From the NCBI RefSeq assembly GCF_020687805.1, contig NZ_JAJEWQ010000002.1, positions 127,300-191,299 on the forward strand: a DNA stretch of 64,000 nt, read 5' to 3'. This stretch comes from Planctobacterium marinum. Lineage in GTDB: Bacteria > Pseudomonadota > Gammaproteobacteria > Enterobacterales > Alteromonadaceae. Below the pieces are notes generated by a model. The model was not told the origin of the DNA. It saw only the letters and a list, made by a program, of their open reading frames with translations, and ran no database searches. The position numbers and the translations under genes were made by a program. Positions within the stretch are counted from its first letter, which is position 1. Each line of letters starts with the position of its first letter. Shown in pieces: positions 8,247-17,482 of this stretch.

Positions 8247-9422
8247 TTATAAGGATTTATCTCGCATGTTTTTCCACATCTGGTACCAGGTAGGCTCTTT
8301 GCCAAACAGGGTGATATTGGCGCGAAAAATCCGGCTGGCATACAAACGTACTGCCCAAATACCCGCGATCATCAATCCCAGTGATAGCATCACTTGCCAC
8401 GCGGGCACCGCCATCGAAGCCAGACGCATAGGCATAAAAGACAGGGCTGTCAGGGGCACCATGGATAAGATGGTGGCTACTTCACCGGCGGGATCATCCA
8501 GCACCATAAATACCAACATTACCGGCACCATGGGTAAAAACATCAGACCGGTTTTACCGGAGTGATTGGGATCGTCAATGGTGGCTGAGAATCCTACAAA
8601 CACGTAATTCCAAAAAATGATACCGGCAATACAGAACAACACCATCAGTGTAACTGGCGAATCTGCCAGACTCAGATCGAGTTCCTGTTGTGGCGAAAAT
8701 ATCATAATGGCGCTGTATACTAAACCCATAATCAGCAAGGTCGACAGCAAACTCTTGATGCTGGACAGACACAAACCCAGTGCTTTGCCGTCTATCCATT
8801 GCTGAAAATTAACACAGGTCAGAAGTTGTTCCGTAACCCGGTGCTGTTTCTCCTGCGTAACCGAAGTCATGCTCAGAGCAAAACTGTTAAAAACCGCAAG
8901 TGCAGTTAGAATGGCCACCACAGTACTAAGCAAACGGGCGTCTTGTCCTACATCCTGTTCTGCATTGTTGATTATGGCAATATTCAGTGGTTGCTGTAAT
9001 TGTTGCAGTTCTTCATCCGATATATTCATCGCCTGAAGCAACTGCTGACGCTCGTAATCTTCCAGCTCTGTTTCCAGTTTAGTGCGCCAACTGACCTCAT
9101 TGGGGATCAGCAACTGATACTGTCCTGATGCTGTATCAAACAATAAAATACCGTCGTATCCCTGTTCCTGCATGATAGCCTGATAAGTCTCGTTATCCGG
9201 TTGATTTGCTATTTGGTGAGACTGAAAATGGTCACTGAGCTGCACCTGTACTGCGCTACTAACAGCCAGTATGACTTTTTCCTGCTGTGTCTGTTGTTGC
9301 CAGTATTGCACTGCGAACAGAGCGCCATAGATGGCCAGCATGATAAAATAACCAATGAGTTCTTGTTTTAGTTTGAGATTCTTCAGAAATTCCCATTGAG
9401 CCACAATCCAAACCTTATGCAT
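8247..9422 (-). CDS. ABC-2 type exporter permease, NatB-like
   Basis: About 391 aa from the ATG at 9422 (MHKVWIVAQWEF). The start overlaps the stop of the ATPase gene in an ATGCATAA arrangement, pointing to translational coupling. TM1 lies near the N-terminus (IGYFIMLAIYGALFAV), followed by a large extracytoplasmic Gln/Glu-rich domain and about five TM helices in the C-terminal half. This is the layout of NatB/YhaP-type ABC-2 permeases, which export sodium or unknown small substrates. The substrate cannot be told from sequence. Confidence 0.85.
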   Translation of the reverse strand: MHKVWIVAQWEFLKNLKLKQELIGYFIMLAIYGALFAVQYWQQQTQQEKVILAVSSAVQVQLSDHFQSHQIANQPDNETYQAIMQEQGYDGILLFDTASGQYQLLIPNEVSWRTKLETELEDYERQQLLQAMNISDEELQQLQQPLNIAIINNAEQDVGQDARLLSTVVAILTALAVFNSFALSMTSVTQEKQHRVTEQLLTCVNFQQWIDGKALGLCLSSIKSLLSTLLIMGLVYSAIMIFSPQQELDLSLADSPVTLMVLFCIAGIIFWNYVFVGFSATIDDPNHSGKTGLMFLPMVPVMLVFMVLDDPAGEVATILSMVPLTALSFMPMRLASMAVPAWQVMLSLGLMIAGIWAVRLYASRIFRANITLFGKEPTWYQMWKNMRDKSL

Positions 9423-10368
9423 GATTTTGACTCCCTGTGGTGTTTTCACTGAGGGCATGTAGATAAATTTCGTGTAGCCCCGGTTGTTGCAGTTGTAAAT
9501 TAATAATCGGCAACATGGTCATTAGTTGCTGCAGGAGATTGGGGATCTGGCAGCCGGATACCAATTGTAAGTGCAGATTATTTGCTTTGTTTAGGGTTAC
9601 CGAGCAGACATCATCAAAGCCTTGTCGAATGGCATCCAGTTGCGCTGTTTCGGGCACCGATGCCAGCTCCAGTTGCAGTTCACTGCCCAGTGTCGATTCC
9701 GTGCGAATGCTGTCCATATTGCCGTACAACACCGATTTGCCGTTTGCCATCAGCAGCAACCTGTCGGCCAGCTTTTCCACCAGAGACATCTGATGCGCGC
9801 TGAGCAATACCGTAGTGCCTTGTTGTTGCAGGGTTTTTAAAAACTGAATCACTTTTTCCTGATTGACCGGGTCCAGTCCGGAAAAGGGCTCGTCCAGTAT
9901 CACCAGTTCAGGTCGGTGGATGATACTGCTTAATAACTGTATCTTTTGCTGATTGCCCTTGGAGAGAGATTTCAACGGTTCTTTTTGCCGGTCAGCTAAT
10001 TCAAACTCCGTCAACCAGTGCTGAATTTGTTGCTCCGCATCGGCTTTGCGCATACCTTTTAACGCGGCCACGTAATGCAAAATTTTGTGTATTGAAACGT
10101 CCTGATACAGACCGCGTTCTTCCGGCAGATAACCAAACTGGTCGCTGTCTAACTGGGTGAAAGACTGCTCATGGTGTTGAAAAACAATGTCGCCGCTGTC
10201 TTTGCTTGTCAGACCGACTAACATGCGAATGGTGGAAGATTTTCCGGCGCCATTGGGGCCCAGAATCGCGAAAATTTCACCACTGTTGACCCTGAAACTG
10301 AGCGCATCTACTGCGGTCAGGTTTTTATAGCGCTTACTCAGGCTGTTGACATCAATGTGCATTGACAA
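9415..10368 (-). CDS. ABC transporter ATPase, NatA-like
   Basis: A 317-aa nucleotide-binding subunit with Walker A LGPNGAGKSST, Q-loop region YLPEERGLY, signature LSKGNQQKI, Walker B LVILDEPFSGLDP and the switch His in LLSAHQMS. The extra C-terminal ~90 residues are usual for ABC-2 exporter ATPases. It pairs with the permease that overlaps its stop codon and starts 35 bp after a diguanylate cyclase gene. Confidence 0.9.
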   Translation of the reverse strand: MSMHIDVNSLSKRYKNLTAVDALSFRVNSGEIFAILGPNGAGKSSTIRMLVGLTSKDSGDIVFQHHEQSFTQLDSDQFGYLPEERGLYQDVSIHKILHYVAALKGMRKADAEQQIQHWLTEFELADRQKEPLKSLSKGNQQKIQLLSSIIHRPELVILDEPFSGLDPVNQEKVIQFLKTLQQQGTTVLLSAHQMSLVEKLADRLLLMANGKSVLYGNMDSIRTESTLGSELQLELASVPETAQLDAIRQGFDDVCSVTLNKANNLHLQLVSGCQIPNLLQQLMTMLPIINLQLQQPGLHEIYLHALSENTTGSQNHA

Positions 10369-10402
10369 GTTCCCTTTGTGACTTTCATTCTAAATCGGAA
10401 TA

Positions 10403-11419
10403 TTAACTGATGGGCATAACCCGGTTGCGGCCCAGGCGTTTAGCTTCGTAGAGCAATTTATCCGCTTTTTCAATCAGATTACCAGCAGATTCGCTTCCTG
10501 CAAACACGGCAACCCCAAAAGAGGCGGTGATATCGCCCACTACTTTACCGGTAGATTTCTGTTTAACCTGGATTTTCTCGATAGTGCGGCGCATTGTTTC
10601 GGCCAGGTGGCAAGCGCGTCCCTGATTGCTGACAGGCAGAATAATAGCAAACTCTTCGCCCCCGAAACGATAAGCCTCAGCGCCATCCCGGCAACTGGAT
10701 TTCAACTTTTTGGCCACTGCTTTGAGCACAAGATCACCCATTTGATGACCGTGGCTGTCATTAAACTTTTTAAAATGGTCCACATCCAGCAAAATGAGTG
10801 AGGCTTCGCCATTTGCTACAGCAGTTGCAAACTCAGAATCAAAATAGCGCCGATTGTTGAGCCCGGTCAGGGCATCAACCAGCGCTTCCTTTTTACTGAC
10901 TTCCAGCTTTTCTTTTAAATCGCTGATCTCTTTTTCGGCATTTGCCATGGCGGCACTGAAGGTCAGCGTACTGTTGCGGATCTTCTGTCCTTCTTTGACC
11001 AGGTTGCGCACCATTGACATGGTTTCTTCTACGGAAAAGCCTTCGCTTTCCACCTTTTTTAAGCCATCCAGACTTTTGTCCATGACATCGCGAAATCCAT
11101 TGGTCTCGTGGCGGGTATCTTTAACGGTCTGACTAAGCTCAGTGATCATCGCATCAATGCTTCGTCGCAGTTGCCAGGCACTGACTTCCTGTTTGTCCGC
11201 AACGTGTGTGCGGTACATATCTAAAGCCCGGGCTTCGGAAATAGCGTTGTAACTATCAATGGCAGAATCCACCGCCTGATTGAGATCTGGCGACTGGTTG
11301 CTGGCATAGGTGTACCAGATCGCATAGTTGGTTGGCTCAGCGGATATCTTGTGCTTGATCAGCAGCGGCACGGTTTGCTTGAGAATTTTAAACGAATTTT
11401 CCAGGTCGTCTGCAGACAT
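10403..11419 (-). CDS. soluble diguanylate cyclase (GGDEF/GGEEF)
   Basis: A 338-aa protein without membrane segments. The N-terminal ~160 residues are helical (LLIKHKISAEPTNYAIWYTY), a sensor type common in proteobacterial cyclases. The catalytic domain starts at DALTGLNNRRYFD and has the active-site GGEEF within YRFGGEEFAIILP, so c-di-GMP synthesis from GTP is expected. An inhibitory RxxD site is not evident five residues before the motif (the residues there read RDGAEAYRF). It may be cotranscribed with the exporter downstream. Confidence 0.9.
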   Translation of the reverse strand: MSADDLENSFKILKQTVPLLIKHKISAEPTNYAIWYTYASNQSPDLNQAVDSAIDSYNAISEARALDMYRTHVADKQEVSAWQLRRSIDAMITELSQTVKDTRHETNGFRDVMDKSLDGLKKVESEGFSVEETMSMVRNLVKEGQKIRNSTLTFSAAMANAEKEISDLKEKLEVSKKEALVDALTGLNNRRYFDSEFATAVANGEASLILLDVDHFKKFNDSHGHQMGDLVLKAVAKKLKSSCRDGAEAYRFGGEEFAIILPVSNQGRACHLAETMRRTIEKIQVKQKSTGKVVGDITASFGVAVFAGSESAGNLIEKADKLLYEAKRLGRNRVMPIS

Positions 11420-11485
11420 ACTTGTTATTAAACCGGATCAGTGGAATGACTAGATTATTTCTTTCAATCCGGCTTAACGCAAGGT

Positions 11486-12898
11486 TCAAAGGCTTTTTTC
11501 TGCAATTGTTGCGGGATTAAACCAGTCAAATTGCTGTTGTAGTGATACAACAGTGCCTACGATTATCAGAGTTGGCGGCTTTAATGTGGCTACATCTGGA
11601 TTGTCTAAAATATTGGCAAGGGTGCCGGTAACCACTTTTTGGCTTTCCAGGGTAGCTTGCTGCACTAAAGCAATAGGCGTATCGCCTGATAAGCCGTGTT
11701 CCTGGAGTTTTTCGGTAATGACACTCAGGCCGGTAAGTCCCATATAAAACACGATGGTTTGATTGGGCTGTGCCAGGCCGGACCAATTCAGGTTAATGGT
11801 ATTGTCTTTTAAATGACCGGTAGCGAACACCACCGATTGCGCGTGATCGCGATGCGTCAGGGGAATTCCCGCGTAACTGGCCGCGCCGTTGGCTGCAGTG
11901 ATACCTGGTACCACCTGAAAATCCACACCGGCATCCACCAGGGTTTCCAGTTCTTCACCGCCACGGCCGAAAATAAAGGGATCGCCGCCTTTTAAACGCA
12001 CCACACGGTGACCTTCTTTGGCTTTTTCCACCAACATGGCACTGATCTGCTCTTGAGGAATAGTGTGATTGCTTTTCTCTTTACCCACATAGATTTTTTC
12101 GGCGTCGCGGCGCACCAGATCCATGATCTGAGGGGATACCAGGCGATCAAAAATTACTACGTCGGCTTTTTGCATCAGGCGCAATGCTCTGAAAGTCAGT
12201 AGTTCCGGGTCACCCGGACCGGCACCAATGAGATAAACCTGTCCCTGGCTAAAACTCTCGTCCTGTCCAGCGGATTCCAGCTTTTCTAAAAAGGGCATTT
12301 CTGCTTCACTCAGATTGCCTTGCAACACGCCTTCGGCCACATCACTGTCGAAAAACCATTCCCAAAAATAGCGACGCTGGGTCACTGTGGGCAGTTTGGA
12401 TTTTACGGTTTCACGAAACTTTTCTGCAAAGTCACCCAGATAGCGGATATTTTGCGGAATGATGGCCTCCAGCTTTTGGCGTAAATAACGCAACAGCACC
12501 GGCGCCACACCACCACTGCTCATGGCAATAGTGATATTGCCTCGGTCTACGATCGACGGTGTAATAAAATCGCATAATGGCGGGTTATCCACCACATTCA
12601 CTATGATATTTCTGGCCTTGGCTTGTTGCTGAATACCGGCGTTAAGCGTTTCGTCATTGGTGGCAATAAATACCAACTGGGCGCCATCTAAATATTGTAC
12701 CTCAAAGCGGTTTTGATGCAGCGTGATTTTGCCCTGTTGGGCCAGCAGCGCCACGGTAGGTGAGACATCCGGTGCCACTACTGAAATAGTGGCCTCGGTT
12801 TTAAGCAACAGCTCTATTTTTCTTGCGGCGACTTCACCGGCACCCACCACCAGTACCTGGATATTTTGGGTATCGAAAAACAAAGGAAAATAACGCAT
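11486..12898 (-). CDS. cysG: siroheme synthase CysG
   Basis: A 470-aa bifunctional enzyme. Residues 1-~200 are the Met8-type dehydrogenase/ferrochelatase (VVGAGEVAARK NAD-binding loop, MSSGGVAPVL). Residues ~220-460 are the SAM-dependent uroporphyrinogen III methyltransferase (IGAGPGDPELLTFRALR, RLKGGDPFIFGRGGEE). It makes siroheme for sulfite and nitrite reductases. Length matches E. coli CysG (457 aa). No sulfite reductase or cys genes lie nearby. Confidence 0.95.
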   Translation of the reverse strand: MRYFPLFFDTQNIQVLVVGAGEVAARKIELLLKTEATISVVAPDVSPTVALLAQQGKITLHQNRFEVQYLDGAQLVFIATNDETLNAGIQQQAKARNIIVNVVDNPPLCDFITPSIVDRGNITIAMSSGGVAPVLLRYLRQKLEAIIPQNIRYLGDFAEKFRETVKSKLPTVTQRRYFWEWFFDSDVAEGVLQGNLSEAEMPFLEKLESAGQDESFSQGQVYLIGAGPGDPELLTFRALRLMQKADVVIFDRLVSPQIMDLVRRDAEKIYVGKEKSNHTIPQEQISAMLVEKAKEGHRVVRLKGGDPFIFGRGGEELETLVDAGVDFQVVPGITAANGAASYAGIPLTHRDHAQSVVFATGHLKDNTINLNWSGLAQPNQTIVFYMGLTGLSVITEKLQEHGLSGDTPIALVQQATLESQKVVTGTLANILDNPDVATLKPPTLIIVGTVVSLQQQFDWFNPATIAEKSL

Positions 12899-12941
12899 GA
12901 CGGAGACCCAGATATTAAACTGAAGTCAGTTTGCCAGATTT

Positions 12942-12976
12942 ATCTATAACCAATAAATCATTAATTGGTTATAGAT
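12942..12976. repeat. perfect 13-bp inverted repeat between deaD and cysG
   Basis: ATCTATAACCAAT (12942-12954) and ATTGGTTATAGAT (12964-12976) are perfectly complementary around a 9-nt loop. It lies 22 bp downstream of the deaD stop and 44 bp upstream of cysG. There is no T-run on the minus strand, so it may be a weak terminator, an mRNA-end structure or an operator for cysG. Confidence 0.6.
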
Positions 12977-12997
12977 ATAATCAAAGGTTATTAATAT

Positions 12998-14734
12998 TTA
13001 GTCTCTGTTATTGCGTGGACGAGACTTCTTCTCGGGACGATCTTGCCATTCGGTTAAATCCAGTTTTTGACCGGCCACACGGGTTTTCTTGAGAATGCCG
13101 CGAACTTCATTGGGCATCCCTTTGGGCAGATCAACAGTACTGAAATTATCATAAATGTTTATTGCACCGATAAACTCACTGTCCAGGCCTGCTTCGTTAG
13201 CAATGGCACCAACAATGCTACCAGGGCGCACGTCGTGTTTACGACCCACCATGATTTTGTAACGTTGCATATTCTCGTCAGGCTTGTTATCGCGCTTATT
13301 GCGGCTGCGTTCGCGACCACCACGTTCACCACGCTCGCGACTGCCGCCATCGCGACCGCGTTCACGACGATTGTCTCTGGCGCCGCGATCCGGCAGATTG
13401 ATTTCCGGCACGTCATCTTCAGATAAGAAGATTTGTTCACCACCTTGAGCCAGGCTGGCGAAAGCGGCAAGCAGGGCTTTCGGACCGGCTTCGGTTTCTT
13501 GCTGAATTTGCGCGATGACTTCTGACCAGGTTTCCAGATCTTCAGCGTCTAACGCTTCAAATACCCGGGTTTTAAAACGGCTCAGGCGAGATTCGTTTAA
13601 CTCACTGACATTGGGAATTGGCAGTGGCGCAATCGCCTGTTTGGTGGCTTTTTCAATGGCCTTTAACATGCGCATTTCACGAGGTGAAATAAACAGAATA
13701 GCCTCACCTTCACGACCGGCACGGCCAGTACGACCAATCCGGTGTACATAACTTTCTGTGTCGTAAGGAATGTCAAAGTTAATCACGTGACTGACGCGAT
13801 CAACATCCAGACCACGGGCAACTACGTCGGTAGCTACCAGGATGTCAATTTGACCTTGTTTTAAACGCTCAACAGTGCGCTCACGTGATTTTTGCTGAAT
13901 GTCACCATTGAGCGGTTCAACATCATAACCGCGGGCCGCCAGTTTGTCGGCCAGCTCAGTGGTGGCTGTCTTGGTGCGCACGAAAATAATGACACCGTCG
14001 AATTCTTCCACTTCCAGTACCCGCGTCAGTGCCTCTAACTTGTTGTTAGGTGATACCTTGCAGAAGCGCTGGCGTATTTTTTCAGCGGTGCTGGTTTTGG
14101 CGGCGATTTTTACGGTTTTTGGATCATCCAGAAACTTATCAGCAATCTTGCGAATTTGCGGTGGCATGGTGGCCGAGAACAAGGCGGTCTGACGATCGGC
14201 TGGTACCTGTTCCAGTACCCATTCCACGTCATCGATAAAGCCCATGCGCAGCATTTCGTCAGCTTCGTCCAGTACTAACATGCTGACGTTATCTAATCTT
14301 AATGTTTTGCGTTTGATATGGTCGATAACACGACCTGGTGTACCCACGACAATTTGTACGCCACGTTTTAACTGGCGGATCTGATGGTCATACGAAGAAC
14401 CACCGTAAATGGGTAGTATGCGAATGCGGTCGCTAAATGCCGCATAGGCCTGAAATGCTTCGGCTACCTGAATCGCCAGCTCTCGGGTTGGGGCCAGAAC
14501 AACCAGCTGTGGCTGATTAATTTCAGGGTTTACTTTTGCCAACATGGGCAGAGCAAAGGCAGCGGTTTTACCTGTTCCGGTTTGTGCCTGACCAATCAGG
14601 TCATGACCTTCGCTCAATAATGGAATGGCTTCCGCCTGAATAGGTGAGGGGGTTTCGTAGCCGATTTTGTCCAGTGCATCCAGCACTTGCTGGGGTAAAT
14701 TAAGATCACTGAACTTGATGGTATTGGATGTCAT
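12998..14734 (-). CDS. deaD: ATP-dependent RNA helicase DeaD/CsdA
   Basis: About 578 aa from the ATG at 14734 (MTSNTIKFSDLNL); codons upstream of it in the frame are not native. DEAD-box motifs are all present: Q (TPSPIQAEAIP), I (AQTGTGKT), Ia (PTRELAIQ), II (LDEADEM), III (SAT), VI (HRIGRTGRAGR). A C-terminal Arg/Gly-rich tract (about 455-500) precedes a DbpA-type RNA-binding fold (YKIMVGRKHDVRPGSIVGA). DeaD unwinds structured RNA and helps ribosome assembly in the cold. It is a single gene with its own leader. Confidence 0.95.
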   Translation of the reverse strand: MTSNTIKFSDLNLPQQVLDALDKIGYETPSPIQAEAIPLLSEGHDLIGQAQTGTGKTAAFALPMLAKVNPEINQPQLVVLAPTRELAIQVAEAFQAYAAFSDRIRILPIYGGSSYDHQIRQLKRGVQIVVGTPGRVIDHIKRKTLRLDNVSMLVLDEADEMLRMGFIDDVEWVLEQVPADRQTALFSATMPPQIRKIADKFLDDPKTVKIAAKTSTAEKIRQRFCKVSPNNKLEALTRVLEVEEFDGVIIFVRTKTATTELADKLAARGYDVEPLNGDIQQKSRERTVERLKQGQIDILVATDVVARGLDVDRVSHVINFDIPYDTESYVHRIGRTGRAGREGEAILFISPREMRMLKAIEKATKQAIAPLPIPNVSELNESRLSRFKTRVFEALDAEDLETWSEVIAQIQQETEAGPKALLAAFASLAQGGEQIFLSEDDVPEINLPDRGARDNRRERGRDGGSRERGERGGRERSRNKRDNKPDENMQRYKIMVGRKHDVRPGSIVGAIANEAGLDSEFIGAINIYDNFSTVDLPKGMPNEVRGILKKTRVAGQKLDLTEWQDRPEKKSRPRNNRD

Positions 14735-14857
14735 GTAAAGAATTTCCGGTAGAATGCGCGCCGGGAGGCGCAAAAATATGCGTGTTTTTCAGGGTTAAGA
14801 GAGCAATTGTAATTCAAATGCTCTCATGGGGCCAATTTATTCTGTTTTATTTTTAAA

Positions 14858-15685
14858 CTATTGCGGATCAGAACGCTTTTGATTGTTCAGCAGAGTTTGC
14901 ATTTGCGCCTGTAACGCCGTTAACTTTTCATCCAGATCTTTAATGCTGGGTTCGTGATTAGCTTCCTGTTCTTCCTGCCGGGCTTTGGCATGTTCCTGTT
15001 CCATGACGTTCACCACGATACCGATCACCATATTTAAGAACGCAAAGGCGGTGAAGAAAATAAAACTGATGTAAAAGATCCAGCTAAGGGGATAGTGCGC
15101 CATGGTTTCGTACATGACATCAGTCCAGTCTTCAAAGGTCATCACTCTGAACAAGGTCAATAAGGAAATCGCAATATCGCCCCACAACTCCGGATTGATG
15201 TCATAAAACAGGGTACTGCCGACAGCGGCATAAATATAAAAGATGATGAACATCAATAACATAACATAGCCCAGCTGCGGCAAAGCTTTAATGAGCGATG
15301 TGAGCAAGATACGTAGTTCGGGGATAAAGGACACCATACGCAATACCCGAAAAACGCGCACCAGGCGGGCAATAACCGCGGCTTCGGAGTTTTCGATGGG
15401 GATCAGGCTGATCAACACAATTGTGGTGTCGAACAGATTCCAGAAGTCTTTGAAAAAATACCGCTTTTTGGTTTCTGCCAGAAAACGAATGCTAATCTCA
15501 ACCAGGAAAAAACCGGTAATAAACCAATCTAAAAACAGCGTGATTTGATTGAAGGGGTCCGGTAATTTATAGGTTTTCGCTCCCACCAACAGGGCCGAGA
15601 ACACGATCACTGAGATAACAAACAGTTCGAAAATTTTATTGGAACGAATGCGCAAAAAGACGTTTTGAACTTCGGTAATTTGCAT
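14858..15685 (-). CDS. one-domain voltage-gated cation channel (NaChBac family) with a calcium-type filter
   Basis: A 275-aa protein with six TM helices. S4 carries four Arg at three-residue spacing (RLVRVFRVLR). The pore loop reads TLFRVMTFEDWTDVM and a C-terminal coiled coil (LDEKLTALQAQMQTLL) promotes tetramers. Bacterial sodium channels of this family have TLESWSM or TLESWAS at the filter. Here the Ser after Glu and the last residue are both Asp (TFEDWTD), the same positions changed to make calcium-selective CavAb-type variants. Calcium permeation is thus plausible but inferred. Confidence 0.9.
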   Translation of the reverse strand: MQITEVQNVFLRIRSNKIFELFVISVIVFSALLVGAKTYKLPDPFNQITLFLDWFITGFFLVEISIRFLAETKKRYFFKDFWNLFDTTIVLISLIPIENSEAAVIARLVRVFRVLRMVSFIPELRILLTSLIKALPQLGYVMLLMFIIFYIYAAVGSTLFYDINPELWGDIAISLLTLFRVMTFEDWTDVMYETMAHYPLSWIFYISFIFFTAFAFLNMVIGIVVNVMEQEHAKARQEEQEANHEPSIKDLDEKLTALQAQMQTLLNNQKRSDPQ

Positions 15686-15846
15686 AGCTGGGGCATAACA
15701 GGTAAAAATTGCGCATAGGATAGGTAAATGTTGGGTACTGTCAAATGAAATTCGTTAATATAGCGGGCAGTAGCGATAGCACCATCTGCGCCTGAATATC
15801 ATTTAGATGATGAGTTTTTACTGACCCGGATACTGGAACCCTGCCT

Positions 15847-16473
15847 GTGGAACACATACTTTTTGTTTTTACCTCCTTACTTGCCATGATCAACCCGATA
15901 GCCGCTATCCCGGTGTATATCAGTTTGACCCAATCCCTCAGTATCAAAACCCGTCGCAAAGTCATTTTGTTGTCAACCGCCGCCGCGTTTTCCGCCATGG
16001 TGATCTTTGCGCTGGCAGGGCAGGCCATTTTTAATTTTTTCAGTATTCACGTCAGCTCATTGCGGGTGGTAGGCGGCGCTTTGTTTTTTATCATGGGGTA
16101 TGAAATGTTGCGTGGGCGCACTGTGCCAAAAAAGCTGCCTGAAGAATCCGATGATAACTACGGCAAAGATATTGCGGTAACGCCTTTGGGAATACCCATG
16201 ATCTGTGGCCCGGGTGCTATTACTATGGTGACCCTGTTTATGCAGGAGGCCAATACGGCAATGCAGCAGGTTAATGTGGTACTTGGGATTTTTGCCGCCT
16301 GTGTGGCAACGGCGGTGGTTTTTACCATTGGTGAGAGTGTTTTGCGGGTGCTGGGTAAAACCGGCGCTAACGTTATGATGCGACTGATGGGCTTGATCAT
16401 GATGCTGATTGCGGTGGAGTTCTTTTTCGCCGGGGTGCTGTATTATGTGAAGGTCATTGCTGCGGCGATGTAG
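15847..16473 (+). CDS. MarC/YhgN-family inner-membrane protein
   Basis: A 208-aa protein beginning with GTG (VEHILFVFTSLLAMINPIAAIP) and having six hydrophobic segments. MINPIAAIPVYISL and TPLGIPMICGPGAITMV are hallmarks of the MarC (UPF0056) family. The molecular function of MarC proteins is not settled; despite the name they are not the Mar regulators. It is transcribed alone, divergently from the channel gene. Confidence 0.85.
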   Translation: MEHILFVFTSLLAMINPIAAIPVYISLTQSLSIKTRRKVILLSTAAAFSAMVIFALAGQAIFNFFSIHVSSLRVVGGALFFIMGYEMLRGRTVPKKLPEESDDNYGKDIAVTPLGIPMICGPGAITMVTLFMQEANTAMQQVNVVLGIFAACVATAVVFTIGESVLRVLGKTGANVMMRLMGLIMMLIAVEFFFAGVLYYVKVIAAAM

Positions 16474-16585
16474 CAGTGGCCGGTGTGATGATGGGAAAAT
16501 TTTTATTAATCTGGTAAAAAATTCTCGCATCCACAAAAAAATGCACTAAACTTTCAAAAATTCAACAATGTGATTTTTAATCGAG

Positions 16586-16759
16586 ATGAGTAGTACGGTT
16601 TCAAATATTCAAACATTACGTCAGGATGTGGGTAGATTGGTAGAGTCATTGGCGCAGTCGCCGGTTGGCTTAAAGGATGTCAGACGGATCAGCCGTCAGT
16701 TGCGACAGGTGGTAAGCCATTTTGAAGCGCTGAACCAGCAAATTAACCGCAAACGTTAA
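16586..16759 (+). CDS. 57-aa helical micro-protein
   Basis: An ATG-to-TAA frame encoding MSSTVSNIQTLRQDVGRL... and ending LNQQINRKR. It is basic, predicted all-helical and has no signal or membrane segment. The stop codon lies in the first arm of a strong hairpin terminator, a sign of a real transcript end. No family recognised. It is the first of three small genes in a row between marC and tolC. Confidence 0.55.
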   Translation: MSSTVSNIQTLRQDVGRLVESLAQSPVGLKDVRRISRQLRQVVSHFEALNQQINRKR

Positions 16760-16787
16760 ATTGTTCACAATTTAACGGTTATTTTTC
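16753..16787 (+). terminator. intrinsic terminator after the 57-aa gene
   Basis: CGTTAAATTGT (16754-16764) pairs perfectly with ACAATTTAACG (16767-16777) across a 2-nt gap, so a few central bases form the loop. GTTATTTTT follows. It overlaps the stop codon of the small gene. Confidence 0.75.
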
Positions 16788-16853
16788 CCGCAAGCTTTTC
16801 CCATTGATGCCGATACAGAGAGTAGTTCCGGTAGTTTAATGCAGGGGAATGGC

Positions 16854-17012
16854 ATGATGTCGCATCAGGAATATTTTCAAATTCAGGCTATGCAATTATT
16901 TGGTGAGTTAGGCGGTAAACACGGCACTCACAAAGATGGCGCAGCCTTGTTATTGGCGTTTCAACAAATGGTGGAGAATTTTAAATCTGCCAGCCAGCAA
17001 GCCAATTCATAA
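16854..17012 (+). CDS. 52-aa micro-protein
   Basis: Encodes MMSHQEYFQIQAMQLF..., then a Gly/His patch (GGKHGTHKDGAALL) and FQQMVENFKSASQQANS. An AGGGGAA site (16842-16848) sits 5 nt before the ATG at 16854; an in-frame ATG at 16839 would place that site inside the gene. Predicted helical and cytoplasmic. No family recognised. It follows a terminator, so it probably has its own promoter. Confidence 0.6.
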   Translation: MMSHQEYFQIQAMQLFGELGGKHGTHKDGAALLLAFQQMVENFKSASQQANS

Positions 17013-17226
17013 GGTCAGACTCAGGCTTATCAGAATAAGTTTGTGAATGACTTCACAGAGCCGGTGAATAGTGCTCCTGTTTGTCAGAGACACTTTCTAT
17101 AATCTGATTTGTGGCTGATGTCTTACAAATGATTAAGTTTTTTACCAAATCTTTTTCTGTATTGGCAACGTAGTATAGCCAGTGCCAGGTGAATCTAAAA
17201 TAATTATGACTGACAGGAAACTCAAC

Positions 17227-17397
17227 ATGACTCCGCAAATGCTGATTGAAGAATTGCAACAAAAGCTGGGAACCATTGCCTCGAACCTTTCAGAAATGCC
17301 CCGGGGTGAAGATCAGGTAGCGCATATTAGTCACTCTCTGGAAGACGTGATTATCGACTTAGAGTGTGTACGTGATTATCTGAAAGTGCGTAATTGA
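17227..17397 (+). CDS. 56-aa acidic helical micro-protein
   Basis: Encodes MTPQMLIEELQQKLGTIA... to ...ECVRDYLKVRN, predicted as two amphipathic helices. The ATG at 17227 is preceded by AGGAA with 7-nt spacing; an in-frame ATG at 17206 lacks a good site. A strong terminator follows 34 bp later. The repeated LIEELQQKL and LEDVIIDLE patterns suggest dimerisation. No family recognised. Confidence 0.65.
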   Translation: MTPQMLIEELQQKLGTIASNLSEMPRGEDQVAHISHSLEDVIIDLECVRDYLKVRN

Positions 17398-17430
17398 AAA
17401 CACTGCAACACGGGTTTAGATTTGCATACA

Positions 17431-17457
17431 AAAAAGGATGGCAGTGCCATCCTTTTT
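17431..17457. terminator. bidirectional terminator between the 56-aa gene and tolC
   Basis: GGATGGC (17436-17442) pairs with GCCATCC (17446-17452) around AGT. An A-run lies on the left and a T-run on the right, so it can end transcription of the small gene (+) and of tolC (-). Confidence 0.85.
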
Positions 17458-17482
17458 GCGTTTTAGGGGTTGCTTTCCTGGG

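Noticed and set aside
17079-17103. Sigma-70 promoter TTGTCA...TATAAT upstream of the 56-aa gene
   Set aside because: The spacing between the two boxes is only 11 bases, too short for a functional pair.
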